In this document: one piece after another, positions 11,572 to 21,678 of the stretch
How the letters are laid out: each line of letters starts with the position of its first letter
How positions within the stretch are numbered: position 1 is the stretch's first letter
From: Episyrphus balteatus
Taxonomy: Eukaryota > Arthropoda > Insecta > Diptera > Syrphidae
Direction: 5' to 3'
Length of the DNA stretch: 64,000 nt
Assembly (NCBI RefSeq): GCF_945859705.1
Contig: NC_079134.1
Coordinates: 46,306,402 to 46,370,401 of the forward strand
Made by a program: the position numbers and the translations under genes
Notes under the pieces: generated by a model
What the model saw: the letters and a program-made list of their open reading frames with translations, nothing else
Told to the model about the DNA's origin: nothing
Databases searched by the model: none

Positions 11572-14461
11572 CTATTCTGAATTTACACCCCATATATTAT
11601 CCCTGTATTACCAAAATGTTAGAGGTCTTCGCACCAAAACTTCTTCAGTTTTCCTAAACTCCCAAAAACTGCCCTATGACATATTTGCCCTCACCGAAAC
11701 TAATCTTAATTCCTCTTTTCTTGATCTGGAGCTTTTCTCATCTGAATTCTTAGTCTTTCGAGCCGACTGTGTAAGCTTTAATAATACTTCTTCTGGTCGT
11801 GGTGTCCTCTTAGCAGTTCATAACCGCTTTGAAGCAAATCTCGTTAGAGTATCTAACTCATTACCTTTTGAATATGTTTGTGCTAAAGTATCAATTTCAA
11901 AACGCAATGTGTTTGTCGTTTGTTGTTACATTCGTCCTGCACAACCAATACAAGCCTACCAATCGATAGTCGACGAAATTGATTCTCTCTATGAGATGAC
12001 AGCTCCTGATGATGATTTTATAATCGTTGGAGACTTCAATCTACCAAACGTACTTTGGGTGCCATCTGAGGACGAATCTTCATTTGTTCCTGATAATAGT
12101 CTTTCTGATAAAGAATACCTTCTCGTTGACCGTTTCTCTGCCTCCGGCCTTTTTCAAATGAGCAACATCACCAATTCATTAGATAGGCAGTTGGATCTCA
12201 TTTTCTCATCTGACCCTTATAATTCGGTTGTCACTAGAAGTCAACACCTTTTATCTACCCTTGATCATTTCCACCCCCCTCTCTCCTTTTTTCTTTCCTA
12301 TGATAACACCAATTTTACTATTAATCCGGATGACTCCCTTGCGTTCAATTTCCGTAAAGCTAATTTTAAGCAACTGAACGACCTTATTAAAATGATTGAT
12401 TTTGACCTCTTTCTTAATAATAGTACCCCAGTTGATATTGCTTTGACATTCTTCTACACTTCTGTTTTTGAATGTATAATCCAGTGTGTCCCTTTTCAGG
12501 CCCGTAAAAGCTGTGAGTCATCCCCTCCGTGGTACAGTAAGGAACTAAAATCTCTTCGCAACAAAAGAAACAACTCCTGGAAATCATTCTTGTTATCAAG
12601 GACTTACACAAATTTCGCTTGTTATCAACAAGCTTCCACCAAATTTTCCACACTCTGTGATTCTCTCTACAATGAATACTTAAATAATATGCAAAACTCC
12701 CTTATCTCTGATCCTCGCCGTTTCTACCAGTTTGTAAATGTAAAAAGAAAATCTGACGGGTTTCCTTCTACTCTTAAATTTCTCAACACAACATCCTCTG
12801 ATTCTAAAATACTAGCCAACCTTTTCGCAAACTTCTTTAAATCGTCTTTTAGTGACAGTAATCTCGAACCTGATCCTGTTTATTTCAATTATTTATGTAA
12901 CTGCCCGCAAACATCCCTTGTCTCTTTGGTAATTGAGTCGTCAACAGTGAGAGAAAAAATAAGTCTACTTAAAGATGACTTCTCCCCTGGTCCCGATGGT
13001 CTCCCTGCTATTTTTCTTAAATGCTGTGTTGATTCCCTTTTCATTCCTCTCACGAGACTATTTGAATTATCTATTTCTCAGTCCTCTTTTCCCAACACTT
13101 GGAAGGATTCTTTCATTTTTCCTATCTTTAAGAAAGGCAATAGGAATGAAATATCTAACTATCGCCCTATTGCCAAGCTTTCCTGTATTCCCAAACTTTT
13201 TGAAAGTATTGTCTACGACTCAATATACTTCCACTGTAAATCTATTATTTCTCCTCTACAGCATGGTTTCCTTAAGGGCAGGTCTACTACAACCAACTTA
13301 ACCCAATTTGTCTCTAATTCCCTTCGTGCCTTACAGAAAGGTTTTGATGTTGACGTTATCACCACCGACTTTAGTAAAGCGTTTGATAAAATCTCTCATA
13401 AAATTATCAACCTTAAACTTAAAGCCTTCGGGTTTCCTCCTGCGTTTATCTCGTGGGTTAGTTCCTATTTAGAAAACCGCCAGTACAAGGTAGTCTTTAG
13501 ATTCTCCTTATCTGAACCCATTTTTGCCACTTCAGGCGTACCTCAGGGTAGTCATCTGGGCCCCTTGCTATTCGTCTTATCTATTAATGATGTTGAGAAA
13601 ATAATAAATAGTTCCGACCTTTCCATTTATGCTGATGATATGAAGATTTTCAAAATCATTACCACTCCTTCAGATTTCCATTCACTCCAAACTGACTTAA
13701 GCTTGTTTCATAATTGGTGCACTAAAAACTTTTTGGAGCTTAATATTAATAAATGCCAAACCATGCATTTTTCCCGAAAACGTCTCTCCCAATCCCCAAG
13801 GATTTACCATTTCAACGATTTACCTATTCCTATTGTCTCATCCATCCGTGATTTAGGGATCATTTGTGACAAGGAGCTCAATTTCCACGCCCATATCGAT
13901 TTCATTATAAATAAAGCCAATTCCTCCCTCGGATTTGTGAAACGATGGTCTAAGGAATTCACCAATCCATATGTTACAAAAGCATTATATATGACATATG
14001 TGAGGCCAATCTTAGAATATGCTAGTCAAGTTTGGTCTCCATATCATATAACATACTCCCGCAGAATTGAAGCAGTACAGCGTCGTTTTTTACGTTTTGC
14101 CCTACGTGGTCTCCCATGGGCCGATCAACTTAATCTACCTCCCTATGAAGATCGGCTAAAGCTTATTAGCCTTCAGACTCTTAGTCAACGCCGCGCCATT
14201 GCGGACATAATTTTTGTCCACCAGCTTATAACAGGCTCTATTGACTGTCCAGCCTTGCTTGAAATGATTATATTTAATACTAACCCACGTAACCTTCGTT
14301 CTGTCTCACTTTATCACCTTCCTCTTCACCGTACCAACTATGGCCAGTTTGAACCCATTTCCAGAATGATGCGTCTCTCTAATAATGTCCACTTTATCCT
14401 TGATTTCAACATAAGTGTTTCTTCCCTTCGCAGATCCCTTTACGACTTCTCCTTCCCATAA
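11444..14461 (+). CDS. LINE ORF2 polyprotein: APE endonuclease and reverse transcriptase (1005 aa from first Met)
   Basis: This enzyme nicks target DNA and reverse-transcribes the LINE RNA there. An AP-type endonuclease spans about residues 50-285, with QNVRG (N58), TETNL (E85), GDFNLP (D197, N199), RQLDLIF (D251) and LDHFHP (D274, H275). The reverse transcriptase spans about 510-780, with FSPGPDGLP, SNYRPIAKLS, QHGFLKGRSTT, TDFSKAFD (D642), SGVPQGSHLGPLLF and the catalytic YADD at 729-732. A C-terminal segment with VRPILEYASQVWSP follows. The frame opens at 11444, but a second Met at 11543 would leave only a 29-base overlap with ORF1 and starts just before the endonuclease, so it is the likelier start. 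All catalytic motifs are intact. Confidence 0.95.
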   Translation: MKILISLPPLLLKTSRLLPLTLVLNNLLTTDLVMLLINILIPNYSEFTPHILSLYYQNVRGLRTKTSSVFLNSQKLPYDIFALTETNLNSSFLDLELFSSEFLVFRADCVSFNNTSSGRGVLLAVHNRFEANLVRVSNSLPFEYVCAKVSISKRNVFVVCCYIRPAQPIQAYQSIVDEIDSLYEMTAPDDDFIIVGDFNLPNVLWVPSEDESSFVPDNSLSDKEYLLVDRFSASGLFQMSNITNSLDRQLDLIFSSDPYNSVVTRSQHLLSTLDHFHPPLSFFLSYDNTNFTINPDDSLAFNFRKANFKQLNDLIKMIDFDLFLNNSTPVDIALTFFYTSVFECIIQCVPFQARKSCESSPPWYSKELKSLRNKRNNSWKSFLLSRTYTNFACYQQASTKFSTLCDSLYNEYLNNMQNSLISDPRRFYQFVNVKRKSDGFPSTLKFLNTTSSDSKILANLFANFFKSSFSDSNLEPDPVYFNYLCNCPQTSLVSLVIESSTVREKISLLKDDFSPGPDGLPAIFLKCCVDSLFIPLTRLFELSISQSSFPNTWKDSFIFPIFKKGNRNEISNYRPIAKLSCIPKLFESIVYDSIYFHCKSIISPLQHGFLKGRSTTTNLTQFVSNSLRALQKGFDVDVITTDFSKAFDKISHKIINLKLKAFGFPPAFISWVSSYLENRQYKVVFRFSLSEPIFATSGVPQGSHLGPLLFVLSINDVEKIINSSDLSIYADDMKIFKIITTPSDFHSLQTDLSLFHNWCTKNFLELNINKCQTMHFSRKRLSQSPRIYHFNDLPIPIVSSIRDLGIICDKELNFHAHIDFIINKANSSLGFVKRWSKEFTNPYVTKALYMTYVRPILEYASQVWSPYHITYSRRIEAVQRRFLRFALRGLPWADQLNLPPYEDRLKLISLQTLSQRRAIADIIFVHQLITGSIDCPALLEMIIFNTNPRNLRSVSLYHLPLHRTNYGQFEPISRMMRLSNNVHFILDFNISVSSLRRSLYDFSFP

Positions 14462-14613
14462 TTTCCGCTTCCTCTAGTTTTTAAGTTAGAATAAGTTTAG
14501 AATGTTTAAGGTTTATCTTTTTAAGCTTAGTTTAAGTTTGTTTGTTTTTTTTTTTTTTTTTTTTTTTTTTTGCGTGCTTGTATTTAAGCCTCATAAATAA
14601 ATAAATAAATAAA

Positions 14614-14651
14614 TAAAATGTGCAGAAGCAATTATTATTGCTTTTTGTTTA
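14614..14651 (+). repeat. Inner end of the left inverted-repeat arm, displaced by the LINE
   Basis: The 38 bases after the LINE tail (AAAATGTGCAGAAGC and onward) match the reverse complement of about 25749-25787. They continue the left arm that broke off at 8232. Similarity to the right arm stops near 14651, so the loop of the large inverted repeat begins here. Confidence 0.85.
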
Positions 14652-15203
14652 TATATATATATTGTTTTATTGTAGCAAAATTTACATTATTTTTTCTTAA
14701 AACTATATTGCACACTTTACAGAGATTGGTATATAAGCTACCTAACTGCTGCCAAGTTTATCTTTTTGAACAAGTTAGTGATTTATTTAATTATGTTTGA
14801 AGGAAAAGCTACTTGTAAAAACCTTCATTAAAGAGAAAAAAAAAAATAATAATAATAATTACAAAAGAAGTTATAATTAAAATAGTAATACAAAAATATG
14901 GATACTAAAGATAGGAAAATTTGTTAAAGATGGAGAAGAGGTGGCTTAAATTTCAAGACCAACAATGAGTTTTCAAAATTAACTTTTACATGTATATAAA
15001 CTAAGATTATCAGTCTTAAAGGAGTTATAACTAAACGTAGATGAATAAATAAACAAACGCATGAATAAATAAATAATAGATAACAAACGAATAAATAGAA
15101 AAACAAAAAAAAAAAACAAAAGAATAAATCAATAAATAAATTAAAGAACAAACAAAAAACAAAAATATGAATATGTAAATAAATATATAAATAAATAAAC
15201 AAA

Positions 15204-15250
<47 letters not shown>

Positions 15251-15251
15251 G

Positions 15252-15287
<36 letters not shown>

Positions 15288-15471
15288 AAATAAATAAATA
15301 ATTAAATAAATGATTAAATAAATAGATTAAAAAATAAATAAATAAATCAGTCAGTAGATAAATAGTAATTAATAAGAATATGATAAGTAAATAAATAAAT
15401 ATTTAAAGAATTAATTTACAATTTAAAAAAGAAAATGCATATTGTAAACAAAAAAACAAAAAAGTATCATT
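14652..15471. repeat. AT-rich loop segment with an AAAT simple-repeat tract
   Basis: From about 15030 to 15420 the plus strand is mostly AAAT tetranucleotide repeat, nearly pure at 15190-15290, with interruptions. It may derive from the 3' UTR of the minus-strand Jockey fragment that ends at 15472, or from an expanded LINE tail. No gene is seen. Confidence 0.8.
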
Positions 15472-15924
15472 TTAGTAAGTTAAATTTGAAATCAGAACAT
15501 TGTCAGACATAACGCATGACAAATTATAGCGTTCTTTAAGATTTAAGATTCTGTTGGAGACATATTCAACATTTACTAACGCGTGCAGTTCAGAAGTTGA
15601 AAAACACCAAGGAAGGTTTAGCATCATTTTTAAAAGTTTATTTTGCATGACTTGGAGCCTTTTAATATGGCTTGTAGCACAACTTCCCCAAGCAGGTGAT
15701 CCGTAAAACATGATAGCTTGAAATATAACTTTGAAAATTATAAGTTTGTTTTCTTCACTTAACTTTGATTTCCTGTTAATAAATGGATAGAGTATTTTGA
15801 TTGTTATATTAAGTTTTCTTATGATTTCTTGAACATGAAGACCAAACGTTAATTTTTTATCTAAATGAACCCCAAGATACTTTACGTTTGATTTCCAATC
15901 AGTCGGTACGCTGTTGATAATGAG
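15472..15924 (-). pseudogene. Jockey-clade LINE, C-terminal RT part (split fragment)
   Basis: The minus strand is open from 15924 to a stop at 15472 (about 150 codons). It encodes the part downstream of the RT palm, including WKSNVKYLGVHLDKKLTF, QAIMFYGSPAWG and IKRLQVMQNKLLKM, all characteristic of Jockey-clade ORF2 C-termini. Its upstream half lies at 22757-23182, beyond a BEL/Pao insertion that begins exactly where this frame is cut. The element is therefore 5'-truncated and then interrupted. It cannot work as it stands. Confidence 0.92.
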
Positions 15925-16081
15925 TGAAAAAGCCGTAACTAAAACTTTTATTCTTTAAATAAAAGACGATTCGAACTTATTTTTATAAACTTTTATTTCA
16001 CTTGCTGGTACAACCGTACCGGTCTGTGACTCTTACAAGACTAATTAATAGATAATAAAAATGTATGTTATGGCGTCAACA
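15925..16081 (-). repeat. 3' LTR of the BEL/Pao element
   Basis: This 157-bp repeat matches 22600-22756 at every base compared. On the element strand it begins TGTTGACGCC and ends TTTTTCA. It contains AATAAA-like and AT-rich stretches suitable for transcript ends. Confidence 0.97.
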
Positions 16082-16096
16082 TTCCGACCGCCTTGG
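16082..16096 (-). other. Polypurine tract of the BEL/Pao element
   Basis: On the element strand CAAGGCGGTCGGAA lies immediately before the 3' LTR. A G-rich purine tract in this position is the usual primer for plus-strand synthesis; similar GGCGG tracts are typical of BEL elements. Confidence 0.7.
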
Positions 16097-16362
16097 AACA
16101 AATTAACAAATTAGTTCAAAAAATATCATTAAATTAATACAAGGGAAAATTTAAATTAATTCATGAATTCAACATTGGTAATTTACAAAGAAAATAATTT
16201 CAAATTACGAAATTCAAATACACTGAATTTAAAATTTTAATTTTTAAGTCGAAGTATGCTATACAAAATAACTCAATTATTTGAAAATAATTAAAAGAAT
16301 ACATTTAAAGATTGAGAATTTAAAGAAAAAAAATAGTTATTTATAATTAATTTCAATTCCAA

Positions 16363-18087
16363 TCATTGTCGATTGTCGATAGATAACAGTGGTGAAACTT
16401 TTACAATTGGTCGAGTGAGACAACCATCAGATGTCTTAATTGTAACGACACGTACCTTATCATCGTCGCCAGGGTGAGTGCTAGCGATTCTACCAAGTTT
16501 CCATTTGGTTGGGGGCAAGTTTTCATCACGTATGACGACTAGGTCACCTATACTCAAGTTAGGATAGGATCGATTCCACTTGGAACGTTGCTGAAGCTGG
16601 ATGAGATATTCAGAACTCCATCGTTTCCAGAAGTGCTGACGTAAGTTAGAAATGCGATGCCAGCTGTTCAAAAGATTGCCTTCAAAATATTTAGCATCGG
16701 GTTCTGGGATTGTTTTGAGTGGTTCTCCGATCAAAAAATGACCAGGCGTGAGAACTGCCAAGTCATTAACGTCTGATGAAATGGGACACAGTGGTCTCGA
16801 GTTGACGCAAGCTTCGATTTCGGCCAATAAAGTTGAAAATTCTTCGTAAGTAAGAAGATGTTCACCAAGTGTGCGACGTAGATGAAATTTAACTCGCTTC
16901 ACAGCAGCTTCCCAGTAGCCGCCCATGTGAGGAGCTGCTGGAGGATTGAAATGCCAGTCCGTTCCATCTTCAGAAAGATAATGAGCTAGTATTTCGTCCT
17001 TGCAAGCTTCAGAGAGTAATAGCTTGAGCTCTTTTTCGGCACCAACAAAGTTCGTTCCGTTATCACTGTAAAGGTCTTTACAGTGGCCTCGACGAGATAC
17101 GAAACGTTTGAAAACGGATATGAAAGTAGCCGAAGAAAGGTCGCTAGCGAGCTCTAGGTGCATTGCACCAGTTGCCATACAAATGAATACCGAAATGTAT
17201 CCCTTCATAGCTTTAGCTCCTCGACCTTTTGACATTCGTAGGTAAACAGGTCCAGCGAAATCGACACCACTACTCAGGAAAGGTCTAGATGCTGTTACTC
17301 GAGGTCTAGGCAAGTCACCCATGAGTTGTCTTTGAAGATGATGGGTTTGTCGACGACATTTGATGCAGGATAGAGAAATCTTTCTCAAGACACTACGAGC
17401 GTTGATGACCCAAAAGCGGCTTTGTAGCGTTGCTTGCATTAATTGCGAACCTGCATGAAGTGTAATGCGATGAATGTCGTCACAGATGAGTTTTGTGATT
17501 TTTGATGTCTTCGGTAGTAGAAGGGGATACTTTTTGTCTGGTGATAAGGATGTGTTTGTAAGTCGACCTCCAACTCTCAGCATTCCTTTTTCGTCCAAAA
17601 AAGGGTGGAGTCTTAGTAACTTACTGTGACATGAGACAGGTTTGTTGGATTCGAGGCGTTTGATATCGTCATTGAAGAAAAGTTCTTGAGTTAGTTTTAC
17701 CAAGAAGAGAAGAGCTTCGTCCAATTCAAAAAGTCGAAGATGATGATTTCGAAAGGGTGTAGCTTCTTTTTCTTTGCGTATTAGCGCGGCTTGTTGAAGA
17801 TTGTACTTGTACCTTAAAAGGTATGCAGCAATACGCTTCAATTTTGTGAGTGACGAATAGCGATTTATTAGTTCATACATCGGCGGTGGGTTGGAAGTAG
17901 TTGCGATGTTGACAGGTTCAGAACGTTGGTCCAAGATGGTTGAGTAGATTTCTTGAGGGGGCCAAGATGACTCAGGTAGGCGCAGCCAAGAGGGACCATT
18001 CCACCAAAGGGAAAATTGGGACAAATTATCTGGAGTTATGCCTCTGGTTGCACAATCAGCTGGGTTTTGGGCAGTTGGAACATGATA
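16363..18087 (-). CDS. BEL/Pao pol, integrase part (after an in-frame stop)
   Basis: The frame continues that of the upstream gag-pol ORF beyond a TGA at 18088-18090. The first Met is at 18024, but conserved NPADCATRG-type residues lie upstream of it, so it is not a natural start. The part from that Met (553 aa) shows an HHCC zinc-binding N-terminus (H in DDIHRITLH, C-x2-C in SCIKCRR). The integrase core follows, with D in SGVDFAGP, D in LYSDNGTNF and E in MGGYWEAAVK. A C-terminal domain of the DUF5641 type follows (SIGDLVVIRDENLPPTKW). It would insert the element DNA into the host genome. It would be made only as part of the polyprotein, by readthrough or by a copy lacking the stop. Confidence 0.93.
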   Translation of the reverse strand, partial: YHVPTAQNPADCATRGITPDNLSQFSLWWNGPSWLRLPESSWPPQEIYSTILDQRSEPVNIATTSNPPPMYELINRYSSLTKLKRIAAYLLRYKYNLQQAALIRKEKEATPFRNHHLRLFELDEALLFLVKLTQELFFNDDIKRLESNKPVSCHSKLLRLHPFLDEKGMLRVGGRLTNTSLSPDKKYPLLLPKTSKITKLICDDIHRITLHAGSQLMQATLQSRFWVINARSVLRKISLSCIKCRRQTHHLQRQLMGDLPRPRVTASRPFLSSGVDFAGPVYLRMSKGRGAKAMKGYISVFICMATGAMHLELASDLSSATFISVFKRFVSRRGHCKDLYSDNGTNFVGAEKELKLLLSEACKDEILAHYLSEDGTDWHFNPPAAPHMGGYWEAAVKRVKFHLRRTLGEHLLTYEEFSTLLAEIEACVNSRPLCPISSDVNDLAVLTPGHFLIGEPLKTIPEPDAKYFEGNLLNSWHRISNLRQHFWKRWSSEYLIQLQQRSKWNRSYPNLSIGDLVVIRDENLPPTKWKLGRIASTHPGDDDKVRVVTIKTSDGCLTRPIVKVSPLLSIDNRQ

Positions 18088-21000
18088 TCAATTTTCGGGT
18101 GGTATTACTTGTTGGATTTGTGAGACTCGATTTGCCACAAAAGTACACCACTTGCCAGGAAATTGTCGAATCCAAGCGAGACATATTGTTGAATCTGTCC
18201 ACCCAAAGACATGACGGATGTTGGTTCCTAAAGTTGGTTGTATTGTTGAAACTAATTTGGCTAATAGAGCGGCTGCGCATAACTCCAGGCGGGGCAAGGA
18301 AAGTGTTGTCGTTTTCAAAGGAGCGACCCTTGTTTTTGCTGTCAGTAGTTGAACAGTGATGTCCCCATTTGATGTGACTGTGCGAATATATAGGGCGGCG
18401 GCGTAAGCGTTTTGCGAGGCGTCAGCGAAACCATGCAGGTCGGATGTTGCATTGGGGATTCCTAACCCTACCCACCGTGGAATTTTGATTTTTGCTAGTT
18501 CTGCTATATGTTCGGTGTAGTGAAGCCATTGTCGGTTGACGTCCTGTGGCACTGCTTCATCCCAATCAACCCTGGGTTGCCAAAGGCGTTGAAATAGCAT
18601 TTTAGGAATGATTGTTGTTGGGGCGAGAAGGCCAAGGGGGTCGAACAATTTTGTGGCTTCTGAAAGTAGTAAACGTTTTGTTAACTTGGATGTTCTTACC
18701 TCAAAAGTTTTGACTGAGAAAGATAATTTGTCAAACGATGGGTCCCACTGAAGTCCTAGAGTTCGAACTCCATCTGCGTCTGATAAGTCTAATGGCTGGA
18801 GGAGTTCACGATGATGGTCTGGCAGAGAATTTATGACGAGAGCAGAATTCGAAGACCATTTACGTAGTGAAAACCCTCCTTTAGCTAGGATGGTGGATAC
18901 GTCTACCTGAAGCCTTTGCAAATCTTCTTCTTCATGGCAGCCAGTCAGAAGGTCATCCATATAAAAATGGTTCATGATGGCGTTTGCTGCAGCAGGAGAG
19001 TTTTGACCTTCGTCTAAAGCGACTTGTTGTAATGATTTGACAGCGAGATGGGATGAAGAAGCGACACCATATGTGACGGTCAGAATTCGATATTCTTCGA
19101 TGTCGTCTTTGGGTGAATTTCGCCAAACGATACGTTGGTAGTCGATGTGTTCTTTATGCATTCTTACCTGGCGATACATTTTGGTCACGTCAGCACTCAT
19201 AGCAAACCGGTAGGTCCGCATTCGTATTAAAGCCAAGTAAAGTTCAGGTTGAAGCTGTGGACCGACCATTTGGGTGTCATTAAGCGAAAACCCGGTGGTA
19301 GTGCGGCAAGACGCGTTGAAAACGACTCTCAACTTAGTCGTTGTGCTTGTTTCCTTGAAGACGGCTCTATGAGGCATGTAATAATGCTTACCAGGGACAG
19401 CTTGATGATTAACTTTTTCCATGTGACCAAGGTCAATAAACTCTTGGATGAAATTCCTATATTGATCTTTTAGGGATTCATCTTTCAGGAATAGAGCCTC
19501 CATGCGTTGTAGAGCTCGAATTGCAGCATTTCGTGAATTGCCGAGAGGGCAATCGGATTTGAATGGTAGTCTGACAACGTATCGCCCATCTTCTTGGCGA
19601 TAATGAGTCTTTTCAAAAATCTTTTCGCATGTTAATTCTTCGATTGAAAGATGTTTGATTTCAGGTAGAGCTTCAATTTGCCAAAATTTTGTAACAGCCT
19701 TGGTAAGTGCGGTGTTACAAAACAAGCATACTGCTGAGTTGAGTGCGGTAGATGTGTTCATTGATGGGGTTTTTGCGGTAGAAGCGGAAATTGCGGTTTC
19801 TGATGCAGCAACTGCGGTAGTAGAAAAAGCGGATGATGCGGTTGTGGTCATTGTTGCGGGTGATACAGTAGAAGCGAGTGTTGCGGGTAATATCGTTGTA
19901 TCGACTGTTGCGGAGTTGTGTATTTTGCCGAAAAGAATCCATCCCAGTGTAGATTGTTGTGCCATAGGTGTTCCAGTGGGGCCTTTGATTAACCCTGTGC
20001 AAAGGAATTGTCCTAATTCATCGGCTCCGACTAAAATATCGATGGAAGCTGGTGTGCCGAAATGTGGGTCAGCGAGATTAAGTGACATTAGGTGTGACCA
20101 GTTTTGTCGACAGATGTGGACCGGAGGAAGCATGTTCGTGAGTTTAGGTAGAACTTGAGCGATTATGGTGGTAGAAAAGCTGTGATCAGTTGATGAAACC
20201 TGGAGTTGAACCTCACCCTTGGAACTTCCAGCTGTTGTGGCACCAATTCCTTGTATCATTGTTGTTTTTGGAGATCTTTTAAGTTTCAATCTACGCATAC
20301 AATTTTCAGTTATGAAACTGAGATGAGATCCATTGTCGAAAAGTACTCGGGCTGGTTGATATCGTCCAGAATTGTCAAGGATGTCGACAATAGCCGTGCC
20401 TAAAAGCACTTGATGTTCTGATATTGAGCAATAAGATTGCGAATAGTTTGATGGTATTTTGCTGGACGTAGATGGCGAATCATCGTGTAGAAGCGAATGA
20501 TGACGTATGCGACACGTGCGGCAGGTGTTAGCGCTGCGGCATTTCTCATCTAAATGCCCAGATCCAAGGCAGTTTGTGCACAGTTTATTGTCTTTGACAA
20601 AACCAATTCTCTTTTTTACATCAAACGCGCGAAACTTGTCACAGGCGAAAATCTTGTGGTTGCTGGAGCAAACTGAACATGAATCAGCTGATGACTTCGC
20701 AGGTGTATTTTGGTTTTGTTCTTGTGCTGCGGATGATGCAAGAAGAGAAGAAAAAGGTTTGTTTGGCTTACCTCTTTGTGGTGTTGCTTTAAATGCGGCA
20801 GGCTTTTGATATGAGTCAATTGCATCCAAGCTACGACATCTTTTTTCAAGAAAAGTCACTAAATCATCGAATTTGGGAACAGTGTCTTCAGTAAATGATA
20901 ATTCCCACTGCCTGTGAGTTTCGGCGTCTAGCTTACTGACCGTTAAATGTACCAGCCAGTCATCCCAATTTGTTACAGGTCTGCCTAAAGCCTTGAGACT

Positions 21001-21678
21001 CTGGAAGTGCTCTTGAATAGTATCAACTAGATGCCTCAAAGCGGATGATGACTCATTGTTGAGTTTCTTCAATGAGAAGAGGGCGCGAAAATGAGCATCG
21101 ATTAGCACACGTTGTACATCATAGCGTTTCTTGAGCAGACTCCAAGCTTCTTGGTAGTTATTGTTTGTAATGGGAAGCCCATTAATTATTTGCAAGGCGC
21201 GCGCACTATCTGCCAAGGAACATCGTAAATATTGCAATTTTTGTGCGCCTGACAACGTGTCAACGGAGTGTACAACGGAGACGAATGCATCATGGAACGG
21301 CCTCCAATCTTTTGCTTCCCCAGAAAATTTGGGAAGACCCAAAGGCGGGAGTTTGATATTGGCGCGTGTTGGTGCGGGTGCATTTTCATTATGGGGTTCA
21401 ATATTTGTTCTTACCTTCGCTAATGCCCTATTGAAGTTGGCGAGGGCTACTCGATACCATTGCTCTCCCTGCTCCCTTTCAGACTCTTGGTCTTGAATGG
21501 TGTCCTCGCCGCAAGAGAGCTCCACCGCTTCTTGGGCAAGCAAGAAATTGCTCCAATGGTCGCCCAAAATGACGAGGTATGACTCAATGTCTGGTTGATC
21601 AAGGGATTCAGCCTTTTTGCTTGCGGTTAAGCACCTTTTCAAGCCATTGCGCGATGAGTCCCGTTTAACTAAGCTCAT
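18088..21678 (-). CDS. BEL/Pao gag-pol: gag, protease, RT, RNase H (1196 aa, ends at premature stop)
   Basis: Domain order: a DUF1759-like gag (about 70-290, with LPKFSGEAKDWRPFHDAF); a Cys/His-rich zinc-knuckle region (about 334-395); an aspartic protease (about 425-580, active site LFDNGS at 446-451, where DNG replaces the commoner DSG). An Ala/Thr/Ser-rich stretch follows (590-650). RT covers about 690-950 with TKLRVVFNAS, SADVTKMYRQV (D830) and YMDD (906-909). An RNase H-like part starts near HGFADASQNAY. The frame ends in TGA where the family normally has Trp just before the HVPT and NPAD motifs, so a single base change explains the break. The Met at 21678 precedes the gag domain and suits the family length. 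Confidence 0.95.
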   Translation of the reverse strand: MSLVKRDSSRNGLKRCLTASKKAESLDQPDIESYLVILGDHWSNFLLAQEAVELSCGEDTIQDQESEREQGEQWYRVALANFNRALAKVRTNIEPHNENAPAPTRANIKLPPLGLPKFSGEAKDWRPFHDAFVSVVHSVDTLSGAQKLQYLRCSLADSARALQIINGLPITNNNYQEAWSLLKKRYDVQRVLIDAHFRALFSLKKLNNESSSALRHLVDTIQEHFQSLKALGRPVTNWDDWLVHLTVSKLDAETHRQWELSFTEDTVPKFDDLVTFLEKRCRSLDAIDSYQKPAAFKATPQRGKPNKPFSSLLASSAAQEQNQNTPAKSSADSCSVCSSNHKIFACDKFRAFDVKKRIGFVKDNKLCTNCLGSGHLDEKCRSANTCRTCRIRHHSLLHDDSPSTSSKIPSNYSQSYCSISEHQVLLGTAIVDILDNSGRYQPARVLFDNGSHLSFITENCMRRLKLKRSPKTTMIQGIGATTAGSSKGEVQLQVSSTDHSFSTTIIAQVLPKLTNMLPPVHICRQNWSHLMSLNLADPHFGTPASIDILVGADELGQFLCTGLIKGPTGTPMAQQSTLGWILFGKIHNSATVDTTILPATLASTVSPATMTTTASSAFSTTAVAASETAISASTAKTPSMNTSTALNSAVCLFCNTALTKAVTKFWQIEALPEIKHLSIEELTCEKIFEKTHYRQEDGRYVVRLPFKSDCPLGNSRNAAIRALQRMEALFLKDESLKDQYRNFIQEFIDLGHMEKVNHQAVPGKHYYMPHRAVFKETSTTTKLRVVFNASCRTTTGFSLNDTQMVGPQLQPELYLALIRMRTYRFAMSADVTKMYRQVRMHKEHIDYQRIVWRNSPKDDIEEYRILTVTYGVASSSHLAVKSLQQVALDEGQNSPAAANAIMNHFYMDDLLTGCHEEEDLQRLQVDVSTILAKGGFSLRKWSSNSALVINSLPDHHRELLQPLDLSDADGVRTLGLQWDPSFDKLSFSVKTFEVRTSKLTKRLLLSEATKLFDPLGLLAPTTIIPKMLFQRLWQPRVDWDEAVPQDVNRQWLHYTEHIAELAKIKIPRWVGLGIPNATSDLHGFADASQNAYAAALYIRTVTSNGDITVQLLTAKTRVAPLKTTTLSLPRLELCAAALLAKLVSTIQPTLGTNIRHVFGWTDSTICLAWIRQFPGKWCTFVANRVSQIQQVIPPEN
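19735..19915 (-). repeat. Degenerate Ala/Thr/Ser-coding minisatellite inside gag-pol
   Basis: On the plus strand a short GCGGTAG / TTGCGG phrase recurs about ten times in degenerate form. In the protein it makes a low-complexity Ala/Thr/Ser stretch at about 590-650, between protease and RT. It keeps the frame. It looks like a linker that has grown by slippage. Confidence 0.7.

Larger units (their letters stand above)
8233..14613 (+). mobile_element. Full-length LINE (CR1/Jockey superfamily), two intact ORFs
   Basis: Both ends are set by comparison with the empty site in the opposite arm (25749-25800). There the left-arm sequence ending CATATGTT runs straight into AAAATGTGCAGAAGC, which here resumes at 14614. 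The 6.4-kb insertion has a 1.4-kb 5' leader, ORF1 with an N-terminal PHD-like finger, ORF2 with endonuclease and reverse transcriptase, a short 3' UTR with a long T run (about 14547-14571) and an AAAT-repeat tail (about 14596-14613). Target duplication is absent or 1-2 bp, as is common for CR1-group elements. Both frames are open, so the copy is young. Clade placement (CR1 group, Kiri/Daphne-like) is inferred from motifs, not from a tree. Confidence 0.93.

Noticed and set aside
14924..15202. Minus-strand 92-codon Phe/Leu/Tyr-rich frame as a membrane protein
   Set aside because: It is a translation of the AAAT simple repeat.
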